Assembly: GCA_023389135.1 (NCBI GenBank)
Contig: JAEWEX010000444.1
Location: forward strand, 1 to 6,440
Direction: 5' to 3'
Source: Pseudomonadota bacterium
GTDB taxonomy: Bacteria; Pseudomonadota; Alphaproteobacteria; Rhizobiales; Methylopilaceae
Length of the DNA stretch: 6,440 nucleotides
The position numbers and the translations under genes are program-made. The notes under the pieces were generated by a model that saw only the letters and a list, made by a program, of their open reading frames with translations, had not been told where the DNA came from and did no database searches. This document shows, in pieces, positions 1 through 6,440 of this stretch (positions are counted from its first letter, which is position 1; each line of letters starts with the position of its first letter).

Positions 1-1
1 G

Positions 2-1021
<1,020 letters not shown>

Positions 1022-1041
1022 TCGCCGCGATACCGACGTCC

Positions 1042-1092
1042 ATGGCCCCCTCCCGGCAGCACGTTCAGGCGCGCCGCAGGGCCGGGGGCCAT
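1042..1092 (+). promoter_or_regulatory. Inverted repeat (possible RNA hairpin) between dnaK and dnaJ
   Basis: ATGGCCCCC at 1042-1050 is repeated as its exact reverse complement GGGGGCCAT at 1084-1092. A competing fold pairs ATGGCC (1042-1047) with 1087-1092 and CCCGGC (1052-1057) with GCCGGG (1081-1086), leaving a 4-nt bulge and a 23-nt loop. No T-run follows, so it is not a canonical intrinsic terminator. It could be an attenuator or processing and stability element that lowers dnaJ relative to dnaK. That role is inferred from position only. Confidence 0.4.
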
Positions 1093-1119
1093 TCCGTTTC
1101 GAGGGACGCAGCCTGAGCG

Positions 1120-2247
1120 ATGGCCAAACGCGATTTCTACGAAGTGCTGGGTGTCGCCCGCGAGGCGGATGACGGGGCGCTCAAGTCCGCCTTCCGCAAG
1201 CTGGCCATGCAGTGCCACCCGGACCGCAACCCCGGCGACGACGCGGCGGAAGCCCGCTTCAAGGAAATCGCCGAGGCCTACGAGACACTGAAGGATCCGC
1301 AGAAGCGCGCGGCCTACGATCGCTTCGGCCACGCCGCGTTCCAGAACGGCGGCGGCGGGCCGGGCGGGTTCAGCGGAGATTTCGGCTCCTCCATGGCCGA
1401 CATCTTCGACGACCTTTTCGGCGACATCATGGGCCGGCGCGGACGCGCCGGCAGGCGCGAGCGCGGCGCCGACCTGCGCTACAACATGGAGATCACGCTG
1501 GAGGACGCGTATTCGGGCAAGACCGCGCAGGTCCGCATCCCGACCAGCGTCACCTGCGAGGACTGCTCCGGCACCGGCGCCAAGCCCGGCTCGACGCCGA
1601 AGCCCTGCGCCACCTGCGGCGGGCAGGGCAAGGTGCGGGCGAGCCAGGGCTTCTTCCTGCTGGAGCGCACCTGCCCCACCTGCCAGGGCCGCGGCCAGGT
1701 GATCGAGGATCCGTGCGCCGCCTGCTCGGGGGCGGGCCGGGTCACGCGCGAGCGGACGCTCCAGGTTTCGATCCCGGCCGGCGTCGAGGACGGCACGCGC
1801 ATCCGCCTCACCGGCGAGGGCGAGGCGGGCCTGCGCGGCGGCCCGACGGGCGACCTCTACATCTTCCTGTCGGTCGCCAGCCACCCGTTCTTCCAGCGCG
1901 ACGGGGCGGACGTCTATTGCCGCGTGCCCATCGCCATGACCACGGCGGCTTTGGGCGGCTCTTTCGAGGTGCCGACCATCGACGGCGGCCGCACCAGGGT
2001 GAAGGTGCCCGAGGGCACCCAGACCGGCCGCCAGTTCCGGCTCAAGGGCAAGGGGATGCCGGTGCTGCGCGCCCGCGACATGGGCGACATGTACATCCAC
2101 GCCATGGTGGAGACGCCGCAGAACCTGACCCGGCGCCAGCGCGAACTGCTGGAGGAATTCGAGCAGAACGCCTCCACGGACAACCAGCCGGAGACCACCG
2201 GCTTCTTCGCCAAGGTCAAGGATTTCTTCGACGGGCTCGGCTCATGA
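1120..2247 (+). CDS. dnaJ: Chaperone protein DnaJ (Hsp40, type I)
   Basis: DnaJ is the cytosolic co-chaperone that delivers unfolded substrates to DnaK and stimulates its ATPase. At 375 residues it has the normal length and full type I architecture. The J domain covers about residues 4-70, with the HPD motif at 33-35. A Gly/Phe-rich linker follows (about 72-105, with [13 protein letters not shown]). The zinc-binding domain has four CxxCxGxG repeats with cysteines at 146/149, 163/166, 185/188 and 199/202. The C-terminal peptide-binding beta domains follow (for example [13 protein letters not shown] and LKGKGMP). The start is the ATG of [12 protein letters not shown], which fits the conserved N-terminus; GAGGGA at 1101-1106 is a rather distant purine-rich ribosome site. 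The gene follows dnaK in the same direction and is probably co-transcribed with it. All zinc ligands and the HPD motif are intact. Confidence 0.98.
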   Translation: MAKRDFYEVLGVAREADDGALKSAFRKLAMQCHPDRNPGDDAAEARFKEIAEAYETLKDPQKRAAYDRFGHAAFQNGGGGPGGFSGDFGSSMADIFDDLFGDIMGRRGRAGRRERGADLRYNMEITLEDAYSGKTAQVRIPTSVTCEDCSGTGAKPGSTPKPCATCGGQGKVRASQGFFLLERTCPTCQGRGQVIEDPCAACSGAGRVTRERTLQVSIPAGVEDGTRIRLTGEGEAGLRGGPTGDLYIFLSVASHPFFQRDGADVYCRVPIAMTTAALGGSFEVPTIDGGRTRVKVPEGTQTGRQFRLKGKGMPVLRARDMGDMYIHAMVETPQNLTRRQRELLEEFEQNASTDNQPETTGFFAKVKDFFDGLGS

Positions 2248-2260
2248 CGCGGTTGTCATG
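2243..2260. repeat. 6-bp palindrome over the dnaJ stop codon
   Basis: CATGAC (2243-2248) and GTCATG (2255-2260) are exact reverse complements with a 6-bp spacer. The left arm contains the dnaJ stop codon TGA (2245-2247). The right arm includes TTGTCA (2253-2258), which resembles a -35 hexamer. It could be an operator half-site pair for a dimeric regulator of pmtA or a weak hairpin at the end of dnaJ. At this length it may also be chance. Confidence 0.25.
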
Positions 2261-2288
2261 GGACGGCCACATCCCCCGCGCTATATCG
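2253..2288 (+). promoter_or_regulatory. Possible promoter for pmtA
   Basis: GCTATATCG at 2280-2288 contains a -10-like TATATC, unusually AT-rich for this sequence, 29 nt before the chosen pmtA start. TTGTCA at 2253-2258 looks like a -35 hexamer, but the gap to TATATC is 23 nt, longer than the usual 16-18. The sequence at the standard spacing (about 2259-2264) is a poor match. A near-identical -10 box occurs before dapB, which supports a real element. The -35 assignment is weak. Confidence 0.3.
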
Positions 2289-2301
2289 GGTGCAGATCGA
2301 G

Positions 2302-2306
2302 AAGGA
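2302..2306 (+). promoter_or_regulatory. Ribosome binding site that decides the pmtA start
   Basis: AAGGA lies 11 nt before the ATG at 2318. The alternative in-frame ATG at 2258 has no purine-rich site in the right position, and it lies upstream of the candidate -10 box. Confidence 0.55.
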
Positions 2307-2317
2307 TCCAACTCCCG

Positions 2318-2917
2318 ATGCTGAAACCCGCGGACCGGAACCGCTCCGGCTTCAACCTCAGGCACGAGGCGAAGTTCCTGCGCTCCTGGCTCGACCGGCC
2401 GCTCACCACCGGCGCGGTGAGCCCCTCGGGCCGGGCTCTGGCGCGCGCCATGGCGGCCCCGGTCGATCCGCAGGGCTCCGGCCAGGTGATCGAGCTCGGC
2501 CCCGGCACCGGGCCCGTCACCCAGGCGCTGATCGAGCGCGGCGTGGCCCGCGAGCGGCTGGTGCTGGTGGAGTATGCGGCCGATTTCGTGGATCTGCTGC
2601 GCAACCGGTTCCCGGGCGTCACGGTGATCCAGGGCGACGCCTACGATGTCGGGCGCACGCTCGAGGGCGCGCTTTCGGGTCCCGTCGCCGCGGTGGTGTC
2701 CAGCCTGCCGCTGCTGACCCGCCCGGCCGCCCAGCGCAGCCGTCTGGTGAGCGACTGCTTCGAGCTCTCGGGGGCAGACGCGCCGTTCGTCCAGTTCACC
2801 TATGGCGCGACCCCGCCGGTGCCGTTGCACAGCGGGCCGTTCCACGCCACGGCGGGCAGCCGCATCTGGTGGAACCTGCCGCCGGCGCGGGTGTGGGTGT
2901 ATCGCCGCAAGGGCTGA
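2318..2917 (+). CDS. pmtA: Phospholipid N-methyltransferase, rhizobial PmtA type (SAM-dependent)
   Basis: PmtA of this family transfers methyl groups from S-adenosylmethionine to phosphatidylethanolamine, in up to three steps, to make phosphatidylcholine at the inner face of the cytoplasmic membrane. The 199-residue protein is a class I methyltransferase. The SAM-binding motif I is VIELGPGTGPVT at residues 57-68; a carboxylate of the next strand is E85 in LVLVEYA; a VVSSLPLL segment at 126-133 fits the substrate-side motif. The N-terminal FLRSWLDRPLTTGAVSPSGRALARAMA stretch (20-46) is typical of the rhizobial Pmt group rather than the Rhodobacter PmtA/UbiE-like group. There is no signal peptide or clear membrane helix, as expected for a peripheral enzyme. 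ATG 2318 was preferred over 2258 because of AAGGA at 2302-2306 and because the extra N-terminal 20 residues look non-coding. Position directly after dnaJ agrees with rhizobial genomes as I recall them. A related KsgA-like rRNA methyltransferase label is less likely. Confidence 0.82.
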   Translation: MLKPADRNRSGFNLRHEAKFLRSWLDRPLTTGAVSPSGRALARAMAAPVDPQGSGQVIELGPGTGPVTQALIERGVARERLVLVEYAADFVDLLRNRFPGVTVIQGDAYDVGRTLEGALSGPVAAVVSSLPLLTRPAAQRSRLVSDCFELSGADAPFVQFTYGATPPVPLHSGPFHATAGSRIWWNLPPARVWVYRRKG

Positions 2918-3021
2918 GCCGCTTTCAGGCCCGCTGCCGCAGGGCCGGCGCTTTACAGCCGCGCCCGGGTCGGGCAAGCGTCCGGGCCATACGAATTCCG
3001 CCATCCGGAGACGGCCCGCCC
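2918..3021. other. Intergenic spacer between pmtA and the flavin reductase gene
   Basis: This 104-bp spacer holds an imperfect 12-bp direct repeat (CGCTTTCAGGCC at 2920-2931 and CGCTTTACAGCC at 2949-2960). It also has a short GC hairpin, GGCCC (2928-2932) with GGGCC (2942-2946), with no T-run. GGAG at 3007-3010 is the likely ribosome site for the next gene. I see no convincing promoter: TTTACA at 2952-2957 has no -10 partner at normal spacing. Whether transcription continues from pmtA or restarts here cannot be told. Confidence 0.35.
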
Positions 3022-3600
3022 ATGACCAAGCCACGCATCCTCGTGTTCGCAGGCAGCCTGCGCACCGGCTCGTTCAACGAACGGCTCGCCGGCTGGATCG
3101 CCCGCGAACTCGCCGCCCGCGAGGCCGACGTCACGCACATCTCGCTCAGGGACTACCCCATGCCGCTCTATGACGCGGACATGGAGGCGCGCGAGGGCCA
3201 GCCGGAGAGCGCCAGGCGGCTCGGCCGCCTGCTGCTGGAGCACCAGGGCTGCTTCATCGTCACGCCCGAATACAATGCCGGCACCACGCCGCTGCTCAAG
3301 AACACCATCGACTGGACCAGCCGCGTCAAGCCGGCCGAACTCGGAGGCGCGCCGTTCAAGGGCCGCGTCTTCGCACTGGGGGCTGCCTCCGACGGGCCGC
3401 GGGCCGGCTACCGTGCGCTGATCCACCTGCGCCACGTCATGGAGCTCGGCCTCGGCGCCCTTGTGCAGCCCGAAATGATCTCGGTGGGCGGCGCCGGCTC
3501 GGCCTTCGACGATGCCGGCAACCTCAAGGACGAGCGAACGGCCGGCTTCGCACGCGGCGCGGTCGACGCGCTGGTCGCCCATGCGGGGCGGTTCGCATGA
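3022..3600 (+). CDS. NAD(P)H-dependent FMN reductase family flavoprotein
   Basis: Members of this flavodoxin-fold family bind FMN and use NADPH or NADH to reduce free flavin, quinones, azo dyes or chromate in the cytosol. The real substrate cannot be told from sequence. The 192-residue protein starts with a beta strand, RILVFAGS, leading into the FMN phosphate loop GSLRTGSFN (residues 11-19). The family signature [18 protein letters not shown] lies at 81-98, and [18 protein letters not shown] at 120-137 matches the later active-site region. Length and order of motifs are normal. The start ATG has GGAG 11 nt upstream. The stop codon overlaps the pyrF start (ATGA), so the two genes are almost certainly translated together. 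Other NADPH-dependent oxidoreductases of the same fold (ArsH- or ChrR-like) are possible alternatives; the motifs fit the general FMN reductase group best. Confidence 0.88.
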   Translation: MTKPRILVFAGSLRTGSFNERLAGWIARELAAREADVTHISLRDYPMPLYDADMEAREGQPESARRLGRLLLEHQGCFIVTPEYNAGTTPLLKNTIDWTSRVKPAELGGAPFKGRVFALGAASDGPRAGYRALIHLRHVMELGLGALVQPEMISVGGAGSAFDDAGNLKDERTAGFARGAVDALVAHAGRFA

Positions 3601-4301
3601 GCGGCCCGGAGGACGCCCGCGACCGCCTGATCGTCGCGCTGGACCTGCCGACGGTGGAGGACGCCCGCGCCATGGTGCAGCGCATCGGCGGCGAGGCGAC
3701 GTTCTACAAGGTCGGGCTGGAGCTGATCTATTGCGGCGGCCTGGATCTGGTGGCCGAACTGGTCGATGCCGGCAAGAAGGTGTTTCTCGACGCCAAGCTG
3801 CACGACATCGGCAACACGGTGAGCGCCGCCACCGCCCGCATCGAGACGCTGGGGGCGACGCTGCTCACGGTCCATGCCTTCCCGCAGACCATCGCCGCCG
3901 CCGCGGCCGGACGGCGCGGCGACAGCCCCAAGATCCTCGGCGTCACGGTGCTGACATCGTGGAACGACGCCGACGCCGCCGACGCGGGCTACGCCCTGAA
4001 CGTGGACGACCTCGTCCGCCGTCGCGCCAAGCAGATCCTCGACCACGGCGCCGACGGGGTGATCTGCGCGCCGACCGATGTGGGCGCGGTGCGCGGCATC
4101 GTCGGCGGCGGTGCCCTGATCGTGACGCCGGGCGTGCGGCCCAAGGGCTCGGACGCAGGCGACCAGAAGCGCATCGCGACGCCCGGCGAGGCGGTGGCGC
4201 TGGGCGCCGACCACATCGTCGTGGGCCGCCCGGTGACTCGGGCCGACGACCCGGCGCGGGCCGCCGCCCTGATCCTGGAAGAGGTCGCGGCGGCGCTCTG
4301 A
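3597..4301 (+). CDS. pyrF: Orotidine 5'-phosphate decarboxylase
   Basis: PyrF decarboxylates orotidine 5'-phosphate to UMP, the last step of de novo pyrimidine synthesis, as a cytosolic TIM-barrel dimer. The 234-residue length is normal for the bacterial type. Visible motifs are LIVALDLPT (residues 11-19, substrate-binding Asp at 16), YKVGLEL (37-43, Lys38), the catalytic DAKLHD with D65, K67 and D70, then VHAF, VTPGVRP (176-182), and the phosphate-binding VVGRPVT with R211. The DxKxxD tetrad region is intact. The start ATG overlaps the stop of the upstream flavin reductase gene by four bases, and no separate strong ribosome site is needed, which suggests translational coupling. The DUF1330 gene follows after 26 bp in the same direction. 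Confidence 0.97.
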   Translation: MSGPEDARDRLIVALDLPTVEDARAMVQRIGGEATFYKVGLELIYCGGLDLVAELVDAGKKVFLDAKLHDIGNTVSAATARIETLGATLLTVHAFPQTIAAAAAGRRGDSPKILGVTVLTSWNDADAADAGYALNVDDLVRRRAKQILDHGADGVICAPTDVGAVRGIVGGGALIVTPGVRPKGSDAGDQKRIATPGEAVALGADHIVVGRPVTRADDPARAAALILEEVAAAL

Positions 4302-4316
4302 GCGGCTCAGCACGAC

Positions 4317-4322
4317 AGGAGG
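4317..4322 (+). promoter_or_regulatory. Perfect Shine-Dalgarno sequence before the DUF1330 gene
   Basis: AGGAGG ends 5 nt before the ATG at 4328. It is the best anti-Shine-Dalgarno match seen in the window and fixes the start of the small gene. Confidence 0.8.
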
Positions 4323-4327
4323 ACGCC

Positions 4328-4624
4328 ATGGCGAAGGGATACTGGATCGCGCGGGTCACGGTGCATGACCCCGACGGCTACAAGGCCTATGTGGCCGCCA
4401 ATGCCGAGGCCTTCGCCAGATTCGGCGGCCGCTTCGTCGTGCGCGGCGGCCGCACCGAGGTGATGGAAGGCGTGGCCCGCCCGCGCAACGTCGTCATCGA
4501 GTTCGACAGCTACGAGACGGCGCTGGAATGCTACCGCTCGCCCGAATACCAGCGGGCGCTGGCGCTGAGGCAGCCGGTGGCGGAGGCCGAACTGATCATC
4601 TGCGAGGGCTACGAGCCGGGCTGA
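4328..4624 (+). CDS. DUF1330 family protein
   Basis: This 98-residue protein belongs to the DUF1330 family of small cytosolic proteins with a dimeric alpha-beta barrel (ferredoxin-like) fold; no reaction is established for the family. Family features visible are the N-terminal [19 protein letters not shown] (residues 4-22), [13 protein letters not shown] (29-41), the [23 protein letters not shown] segment (53-75), and a C-terminal strand [10 protein letters not shown]. The length is typical and there is no signal peptide. The ATG is fixed by AGGAGG five bases upstream. It sits 26 bp after pyrF and 76 bp before dapB, probably in the pyrF transcript. The context suggests no specific pathway, and a stress or small-molecule role would be guesswork. 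Confidence 0.9.
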   Translation: MAKGYWIARVTVHDPDGYKAYVAANAEAFARFGGRFVVRGGRTEVMEGVARPRNVVIEFDSYETALECYRSPEYQRALALRQPVAEAELIICEGYEPG

Positions 4625-4668
4625 ACCGCCCCGGCGCGCCGCCGAACTTTCCCCGCGCCGAAGCAGGG

Positions 4669-4677
4669 GCTATACCG
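4669..4677 (+). promoter_or_regulatory. Possible promoter -10 element for dapB
   Basis: GCTATACCG lies in the 76-bp gap before dapB, 23 nt from its start codon, and resembles GCTATATCG before pmtA. A candidate -35 (CTTTCC, 4647-4652) lies 18 nt upstream of TATACC but matches the consensus poorly. If used, the leader would be about 18 nt, and dapB-gpmA would form its own transcription unit. Confidence 0.35.
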
Positions 4678-4700
4678 CCGGCCACAGCGGAGGACGGACG

Positions 4701-5516
4701 ATGGCTGACATGAAGCTGGTGGTCGTCGGCGCGGGCGGACGGATGGGGCGCGCGCTGGTGCGGGCCATCGACGAGGCGCACGGAGTTTCGCTGTCCGCCG
4801 CCGTCGAGCGCGCGGAGAGCGGTGTGATTGGCCAGGATGCCGGCGTGATGGCGGGCCTGGCCGCCAACGGCGTAGCCATCACCGATGACGCGCTGGCGGC
4901 GTTCGCGTCGGCGGACGGCGTGATCGACTTCACGGTGCCCGCCGCCACGCGCGCCTTCGCCGAATTCGCGGCGCAGGCGCGCATCGTGCACGTGATCGGC
5001 ACCACCGGCCTCCAGCCCGCCGACATCGCGCGCATCGAGGCGGCGGCCCGCCATGCGGTGGTGGTGCGCTCGGGGAACATGAGCCTCGGCGTCAACCTGC
5101 TGGCGGCGCTGACGCGCAAGGTCGCGGCGACGCTGGGAGCCGATTTCGACATCGAGATCGTCGAGATGCACCATCGCCACAAGATCGACGCTCCCTCCGG
5201 CACGGCGCTGCTGCTGGGCGAGGCCGCGGCCTCGGGCCGCGGGGTGGCGCTGGCGGAGGCGTCGGTGCGTGTGCGCGATGGTCACACCGGCGCGCGGCCA
5301 GAGGGCGCCATCGGTTTCGCGACGCTGCGCGGCGGCTCGGTGGTCGGCGAGCACGCGGTGGTGTTCGCCGGCGCGGGCGAGCGCATCGAACTTGCGCACA
5401 AGGCCGAGGACCGCATGATCTTCGCCCGCGGCGCCGTCCGCGCGGCGCTTTGGGGCCACGGCCGCAAGCCCGGCCATTATTCCATGGCCGACGTGCTCGG
5501 CATCGCCGATCTCTGA
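4701..5516 (+). CDS. dapB: 4-hydroxy-tetrahydrodipicolinate reductase (dihydrodipicolinate reductase)
   Basis: DapB reduces hydroxy-tetrahydrodipicolinate with NAD(P)H to tetrahydrodipicolinate in the diaminopimelate/lysine pathway, feeding peptidoglycan and protein synthesis in the cytosol. The 271-residue protein has normal length. The N-terminal Rossmann motif is [12 protein letters not shown] (residues 8-19). VIDFTVP (74-80) and VIGTTG (98-103) line the cofactor site. The family signature [13 protein letters not shown] occupies 157-169, with catalytic H157 and K161 in the places of E. coli H159 and K163. A C-terminal dimer region ends in [17 protein letters not shown] at 4689-4693, seven bases before the ATG, supports this start. 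gpmA follows after 31 bp. The enzyme looks complete and functional. Confidence 0.98.
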   Translation: MADMKLVVVGAGGRMGRALVRAIDEAHGVSLSAAVERAESGVIGQDAGVMAGLAANGVAITDDALAAFASADGVIDFTVPAATRAFAEFAAQARIVHVIGTTGLQPADIARIEAAARHAVVVRSGNMSLGVNLLAALTRKVAATLGADFDIEIVEMHHRHKIDAPSGTALLLGEAAASGRGVALAEASVRVRDGHTGARPEGAIGFATLRGGSVVGEHAVVFAGAGERIELAHKAEDRMIFARGAVRAALWGHGRKPGHYSMADVLGIADL

Positions 5517-5532
5517 CAGCCGCAACCCGCAC

Positions 5533-5538
5533 AAGGAG
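5533..5538 (+). promoter_or_regulatory. Ribosome binding site that decides the gpmA start
   Basis: AAGGAG sits 9 nt before the ATG at 5548 but only 3 nt before the in-frame TTG at 5542, which is too close. The ATG start is therefore chosen. Confidence 0.7.
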
Positions 5539-5547
5539 CCTTTGCCC

Positions 5548-6171
5548 ATGGAGCGCCTGCTCGTCCTCGTCCGTCACGGCCAGAGCGAATGGAACCTCAA
5601 GAACCTGTTCACCGGCTGGAAGGATGTCGGCCTGACGGAGCAGGGCATCGCGGAGGCCCGCGCGGCCGGCCGCGCGCTGAAGGCGGAGGGCGCCGGCTTC
5701 GATGTCGCGTTCACCTCCGCGCTGACCCGGGCGCAGCGGACCTGCGACCTGATCCTGGAGGAACTCGGCCAGGGCAGCATTCCGGTGACGCGCGACCAGG
5801 CGCTGAACGAGCGCGACTATGGCGACCTCACCGGCCTCAACAAGGACGACGCGCGCGCCAAGTGGGGCGAGGAGCAGGTCCTGACCTGGCGGCGCTCCTA
5901 CGACATCCAGCCGCCCGGCGGCGAGAGCCTGAAGGACACGGTGGCCCGCACCCTGCCCTACTACGTCCAGGAGATCCTGCCCGCCGTGCTCTCCGGAAAG
6001 CGGACGCTGGTGGCCGCGCACGGCAATTCGCTGAGGGCGCTGGTCATGGTGCTGGAGCGGCTGACGCCCGACACCATCCTGAAGCGGGAACTGGCCACCG
6101 GCGCCCCGATCCTCTACCGGCTCAACGCCGACTCTACGGTCGCCGAGATGCGTGACCTGCACACATCGTGA
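5548..6171 (+). CDS. gpmA: 2,3-bisphosphoglycerate-dependent phosphoglycerate mutase
   Basis: This enzyme interconverts 3- and 2-phosphoglycerate in glycolysis and gluconeogenesis through a phosphohistidine, primed by 2,3-bisphosphoglycerate. The 207-residue protein begins [16 protein letters not shown]. The RHG motif is at residues 9-11, with the phosphorylated His10. Further active-site residues are R61 in the TRAQRT segment, E88 and R89 in [11 protein letters not shown]114-R115-R116 of the substrate lid, and H158 in [10 protein letters not shown]. It is shorter than the roughly 250-residue E. coli GpmA, lacking part of the central insert and the C-terminal tail, as is usual for the short form in rhizobia. 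The HGNSLRAL and lid motifs separate it from cobalamin (CobC-like) and broad-specificity phosphatases. It lies 31 bp after dapB and is followed by a strong hairpin, so it is probably the last gene of its transcript. Confidence 0.95.
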   Translation: MERLLVLVRHGQSEWNLKNLFTGWKDVGLTEQGIAEARAAGRALKAEGAGFDVAFTSALTRAQRTCDLILEELGQGSIPVTRDQALNERDYGDLTGLNKDDARAKWGEEQVLTWRRSYDIQPPGGESLKDTVARTLPYYVQEILPAVLSGKRTLVAAHGNSLRALVMVLERLTPDTILKRELATGAPILYRLNADSTVAEMRDLHTS

Positions 6172-6178
6172 CGCGCTG

Positions 6179-6208
6179 AAAGGGAGGGCGGCGCACCGCC
6201 CTCCCCTT
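6179..6208. terminator. Intrinsic terminator, probably bidirectional
   Basis: A perfect 10-bp GC stem, GGGAGGGCGG (6182-6191) and CCGCCCTCCC (6196-6205), encloses the loop CGCA. AA at 6179-6180 and TT at 6207-6208 extend it past one mismatch. It starts 7 nt after the gpmA stop and lies in the 54-bp gap between convergent genes, so it could stop transcription from both sides. The T-run is very short on either strand, so termination may rely on stem strength or on Rho. Confidence 0.75.
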
Positions 6209-6225
6209 GCATCGTCGCCCGGAAA

Positions 6226-6440
6226 TCAGAGCCTGCGCAGGATGTTGCAGAGCTCGATCAGGTTGCGGTCGTAGCTCGAGGGGAAGTTGAGCACGTCGGC
6301 GCAACGCTTGCGCATGGCGAGCACCTCCTGCGGGCTCATGTCGGCGACCGCGTTCTGGACCGACGCCACGGTCGGGGTGCCGGGCCCGCCGGGGCCACCA
6401 GGCCCACCGGGACCGCCAGGGCCGCCGGGACCGCCAGGGC
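6226..6440 (-). CDS. Uncharacterised protein with collagen-like Gly-Gly-Pro repeats; C-terminal part only
   Basis: On the minus strand an open frame enters from the right edge and ends at TGA (complement of 6226-6228), giving 70 visible residues. The first 20 are Pro-Gly-Gly triplets (six complete, then Pro-Gly), a collagen-like Gly-X-Y pattern with Pro in one position. A non-repetitive tail of about 50 residues follows. It begins TPTVASVQNAVADMSPQEVL, has a basic MRKRC patch, and continues ADVLNFPSSYDRNLIELCN before ending ILRRL. The tail has two cysteines (fragment residues 46 and 64) and reads as two or three amphipathic helices. Coding is supported by the unbroken frame, the change from repeat to ordinary protein composition, and the convergent position behind a terminator. 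I do not recognise the family. A signal peptide would lie outside the window. Repeat proteins of this kind are often exported, but that is only inference here. Confidence 0.7.
   Translation of the reverse strand, partial: PGGPGGPGGPGGPGGPGGPGTPTVASVQNAVADMSPQEVLAMRKRCADVLNFPSSYDRNLIELCNILRRL
6385..6438 (-). repeat. 18-bp tandem repeat encoding Pro-Gly-Gly pairs
   Basis: Three consecutive 18-bp units (6385-6402, 6403-6420, 6421-6438) are near copies of GCCGCCGGGACCGCCAGG on the plus strand. Each encodes two Pro-Gly-Gly triplets on the minus strand. The last two units differ at two bases, both silent in the protein. The array continues beyond the window, so its full copy number is unknown. Confidence 0.8.

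Noticed and set aside
2258..2317. Longer N-terminus for the methyltransferase, starting at ATG 2258
   Set aside because: No ribosome site at the right distance. The added residues are unlike the family, and the candidate -10 box falls inside the extension. ATG 2318 has AAGGA upstream.
2920..2960. Imperfect 12-bp direct repeats CGCTTTCAGGCC and CGCTTTACAGCC as a regulator binding site
   Set aside because: The copies differ in the middle, there are only two, and no promoter is visible nearby. Chance similarity in GC-rich sequence is the simpler reading.
2216..3034. Minus-strand open frame (272 codons) opposite pmtA
   Set aside because: It is antisense to a methyltransferase with an intact SAM motif; no domain or ribosome site supports it.
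5542..5547. TTG start for gpmA two codons upstream
   Set aside because: Only 3 nt separate it from AAGGAG, and the family starts at the Met just before the RLLVLVRHG strand.
5092..6162. Minus-strand open frame (356 codons) spanning the 3' end of dapB and most of gpmA
   Set aside because: It crosses the dapB-gpmA gap antisense to two clear enzymes, and its terminal half becomes low-complexity Arg/Pro. It is a GC-rich shadow frame.
6385..6438. CRISPR-like repeat array
   Set aside because: The repeats are contiguous with no spacers and are explained by Pro-Gly-Gly codons in an open minus-strand frame.

Overview
The window looks like housekeeping chromosome from a very GC-rich alphaproteobacterium, most likely of the order Hyphomicrobiales (Rhizobiales). 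This rests on three things: third codon positions are almost all G or C, the protein families are rhizobial in type (a PmtA phospholipid N-methyltransferase and a short 2,3-bisphosphoglycerate-dependent phosphoglycerate mutase), and the order dnaK-dnaJ-pmtA-(flavin reductase)-pyrF-DUF1330-dapB-gpmA matches what I recall for that order. No tRNA, rRNA, insertion sequence, CRISPR array or other sign of recent transfer was found.

Layout. Positions 2-1021 hold the 3' part of dnaK (the start lies outside the window). A 98-bp spacer containing an inverted repeat follows, then complete dnaJ (1120-2247). A short spacer with a 6-bp palindrome and a -10-like box leads to the methyltransferase gene pmtA (2318-2917). 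After a 104-bp spacer come a flavin reductase-like gene (3022-3600) and pyrF (3597-4301), which overlap by four bases (ATGA). A small DUF1330 gene (4328-4624) follows behind a perfect Shine-Dalgarno sequence. Next are dapB (4701-5516), with its own -10-like box, and gpmA (5548-6171). A strong GC hairpin at 6179-6208 ends this plus-strand run. Beyond it, on the minus strand, lies the C-terminal end of an uncharacterised protein made of Gly-Gly-Pro (collagen-like) triplets followed by a compact tail with two cysteines. It runs off the right edge of the window.

How the genes work together. DnaK and DnaJ form the Hsp70 chaperone pair. The remaining plus-strand genes are metabolic: phosphatidylcholine synthesis by methylation (PmtA), UMP synthesis (PyrF), lysine and diaminopimelate synthesis (DapB) and glycolysis/gluconeogenesis (GpmA), with a flavin reductase and a DUF1330 protein of unknown substrate. 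They look like a co-directional housekeeping cluster of perhaps three or four transcription units rather than one pathway. The least explained item is the collagen-like minus-strand gene at the right edge.
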